A DNA stretch of 6,432 bases from Pedosphaera sp. (lineage in GTDB: Bacteria > Verrucomicrobiota > Verrucomicrobiae > Limisphaerales > Pedosphaeraceae), in assembly GCA_028293265.1 (NCBI GenBank), contig JAQGPB010000123.1:1-6432 (forward strand), in the 5' to 3' direction. A program made the translations under genes and the position numbers. Under the pieces are notes generated by a model that was not told the DNA's origin, did no database searches, and saw only the letters and a program-made list of their open reading frames with translations. Shown here piece by piece: positions 4,935 to 6,432 of the stretch (position 1 is the stretch's first letter; the number at the start of each line of letters is the position of its first letter).

Positions 4935-6432
4935 TTATTGGCTCGCCCCGCTGACGCGGAAGAAGCCGGTGTTGCCAGGTGCGGGCACCGTCAACGACTG
5001 GTTGGTCGTCGTGCCGACGTTGCTCCAGCTTGCAGGTGAGAGGCTGGTGCTCCTCTGCACCGTGAACGGCGCGATGCCATTGACCCAGTTCAGCGTAACA
5101 GTGCTGCCGTTGTAAGTCACACTCCCGATGCGGGGTGTCTTAAGCGTCGAGTCTCCGGCTGCGCCGGCGATATACAGCGAACTCACTTCCTGCGGAGTGA
5201 TGACCCGGTTCCACAGCGTGACCTCGTCAATCAATCCGTCAATGTGGGCGCTGCCGCCATCGGTGTATTTGCCAGTGCCGTCCTGGCCTATGTTGATTGA
5301 ATTGGTCGCCACATCCACGCTGCCACCGAAGGTCATCGGCGAGTTGACGACCAACTGGCCGTCCGCATAAACCGAGGCGTACTGGCCGCGCCAGAAGCTG
5401 ACCGCAAGATGATGCCAATGGCCGTCACGGATTTGGGTGCCAGGGCTCACGTCCTGCTTCGGGCTGCTGGTACCGGTGGAGTTGACCCGGAAGTTGCCGC
5501 CATTTTGCGAGAACACGCCCCAGCCCTGATTGCCGCTGCTGTTCCAGTCCTTGTTCGCGATGAAAGGCGAATCATCAGCCTGGTTCGTATAATTCACCCA
5601 GAATGACACGGAGAAGCTGTTCGTGCCGAACTGGAGACCGACGGGATTTCCCAAGGTGACATAGTTGATCACCGAACTGTCCGCCGTGGTGGTGAAGTGC
5701 AACGCCTGGCCAACCAGACCGGGCGCGAAACTGGGCGAGCCAACCGGTGTGCCGTTGTTGCCGTTGCCGGAATGGTCATTGTAATCGCCGTCGAAGGGCA
5801 GATACGCCACGATGCCGTTGCTCAAGACCCCAGTGAAGACGATCAGCGGAACCGTGATGGTGTTGGTGGTTCCACCGCTGTTGCCGACGGCGCAGTAGTA
5901 TGAGCCGGCGTTGCCCGCCTGGGCGTTGACAATCGTATAATTCGTTCCCGTGGCTCCATTGATGGCGTTGGTGCCGAAGTACCATTGATAGCTGATCGGG
6001 GTGGGGCTGGTGGCCGCGACCGAGAAGCTGACCGTTGCACCCGCGGAAACTGTCTTGCCAACAGGTTGCTGGGTGATTTGGGGCGCGCCTATGAACGTGA
6101 GCTGGGCCAGCCGGCTCGTGACCGCTCCATAACTGTTCGTGACCACCACCTGGTAGGTTCCCGCATTGGCCGCGCCGATGTTCGTCACGGTCAGGATCGA
6201 GTTGGTCTGGGCCGGCAAGACGGTCGTGCCGAAGTACCATTGATAAACCAAGAGCGGTGATCCCAGCACGCCGGCGTAAAAGGTCGCCGTGCCGCCGTTG
6301 CCAACCGAGGCGTCCAACGGTTGCACCTGCACTGTGGGTTTTTTGCCCGGGCTGGTCGTTGTGGCCTGGTCAACCGTGAGACCGTTCAAGCCGGCATTGA
6401 AGATGCCTACCGCCTCCTGATCGGTGACGACG
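4935..6432 (-). CDS. Secreted/surface multidomain protein with LamG and Ig-like domains, C-terminal part
   Basis: Partial gene: 498 codons are visible, ending at TAA (4935-4937), and the frame stays open to the window edge, so the true start lies upstream of 6432. Numbering from the window edge: residues 1-15 (VVTDQEAVGIFNAGL) look like the end of a LamG/concanavalin-like domain. Two Ig-like domains follow, at about 35-114 and 117-200, each with a YQWYFGT motif and an NAGTYQVVVTN or NAGSYYCAVGN strand. A complete LamG-type domain spans about 205-425: GIVAYLPFDGDYNDHSGNGNNG, FSVSFWVNY, GHWHHLAVSFW, YADGQ, IDGLIDEVTLWNRVITPQEVSSLY. An FN3-like C-terminus ends FFRVSGASQ. No PEP-CTERM, TM anchor or catalytic residues are visible. 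Such proteins are common in Verrucomicrobiota and are thought to bind glycans or act at the surface; its ligand is unknown. There is no evident functional link to the phosphonate genes. Confidence 0.85.
   Translation of the reverse strand, partial: VVTDQEAVGIFNAGLNGLTVDQATTTSPGKKPTVQVQPLDASVGNGGTATFYAGVLGSPLLVYQWYFGTTVLPAQTNSILTVTNIGAANAGTYQVVVTNSYGAVTSRLAQLTFIGAPQITQQPVGKTVSAGATVSFSVAATSPTPISYQWYFGTNAINGATGTNYTIVNAQAGNAGSYYCAVGNSGGTTNTITVPLIVFTGVLSNGIVAYLPFDGDYNDHSGNGNNGTPVGSPSFAPGLVGQALHFTTTADSSVINYVTLGNPVGLQFGTNSFSVSFWVNYTNQADDSPFIANKDWNSSGNQGWGVFSQNGGNFRVNSTGTSSPKQDVSPGTQIRDGHWHHLAVSFWRGQYASVYADGQLVVNSPMTFGGSVDVATNSINIGQDGTGKYTDGGSAHIDGLIDEVTLWNRVITPQEVSSLYIAGAAGDSTLKTPRIGSVTYNGSTVTLNWVNGIAPFTVQRSTSLSPASWSNVGTTTNQSLTVPAPGNTGFFRVSGASQ
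5971..5990. repeat. 20-bp direct repeat, copy 1 (Ig-like domain 2)
   Basis: gtgccgaagtaccattgata is identical to 6226-6245. It lies exactly 255 bp (85 codons) away, in the same frame, and encodes the YQWYFGT strand of the second Ig-like domain. It marks tandem domain duplication within the gene rather than a mobile or regulatory repeat. Confidence 0.85.
6226..6245. repeat. 20-bp direct repeat, copy 2 (Ig-like domain 1)
   Basis: Second copy of the repeat at 5971-5990, encoding YQWYFGT of the first visible Ig-like domain. Sequence on either side diverges at once, so the domains are old duplicates with one conserved core. Confidence 0.85.

Noticed and set aside
6387..6389. TTG at 6389 as start of the LamG/Ig protein
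   Set aside because: The frame continues upstream to the window edge with LamG-like sequence (TDQEAVGIFNAGL), so the TTG is an internal leucine.

Overview
The window is one block of five protein genes, all on the minus strand, so transcription runs from high to low coordinates. The sequence is moderately GC-rich, coding density is high, and clear Shine-Dalgarno sequences are largely absent. Two genes are lineage hints: a LamG/Ig-like multidomain surface protein and a YncE-propeller protein of the type often fused to an alkaline-phosphatase-like domain. Together they suggest a Verrucomicrobiota bacterium (Pedosphaera/Limisphaerales-like). That assignment is inferred from protein style, not from a marker gene.

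Layout in transcription order: (1) 6432-4935, the C-terminal part of a large secreted LamG / Ig-like / Ig-like / LamG / FN3-like protein, whose 5' end lies outside the window. (2) A 123-bp intergenic leader (4934-4812) with a strong hairpin and a competing alternative stem. (3) 4811-3462, a 12-TM MFS transporter of the organophosphate:phosphate antiporter (GlpT/UhpT) type. (4) 3445-2276, phnW, 2-aminoethylphosphonate:pyruvate transaminase. (5) 2271-853, a class-III PLP enzyme best read as a PbfA-like (R)-1-hydroxy-2-aminoethylphosphonate ammonia-lyase. (6) 809 to beyond position 1, the N-terminal part of a secreted YncE-like beta-propeller protein.

Genes 3-5 are separated by only 16 and 4 bp and look like an aminophosphonate-use operon. 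The transporter would import 2-aminoethylphosphonate (AEP) and/or its 1-hydroxy derivative. PhnW converts AEP to phosphonoacetaldehyde, and the PbfA-like lyase would convert hydroxy-AEP to the same product. No enzyme that breaks the C-P bond (PhnX, or PhnY plus PhnA) is visible. It must lie outside the window unless the truncated propeller gene, 43 bp downstream, carries a phosphoesterase domain that takes part. I see no RNA genes, mobile elements, CRISPR arrays or plausible plus-strand genes.
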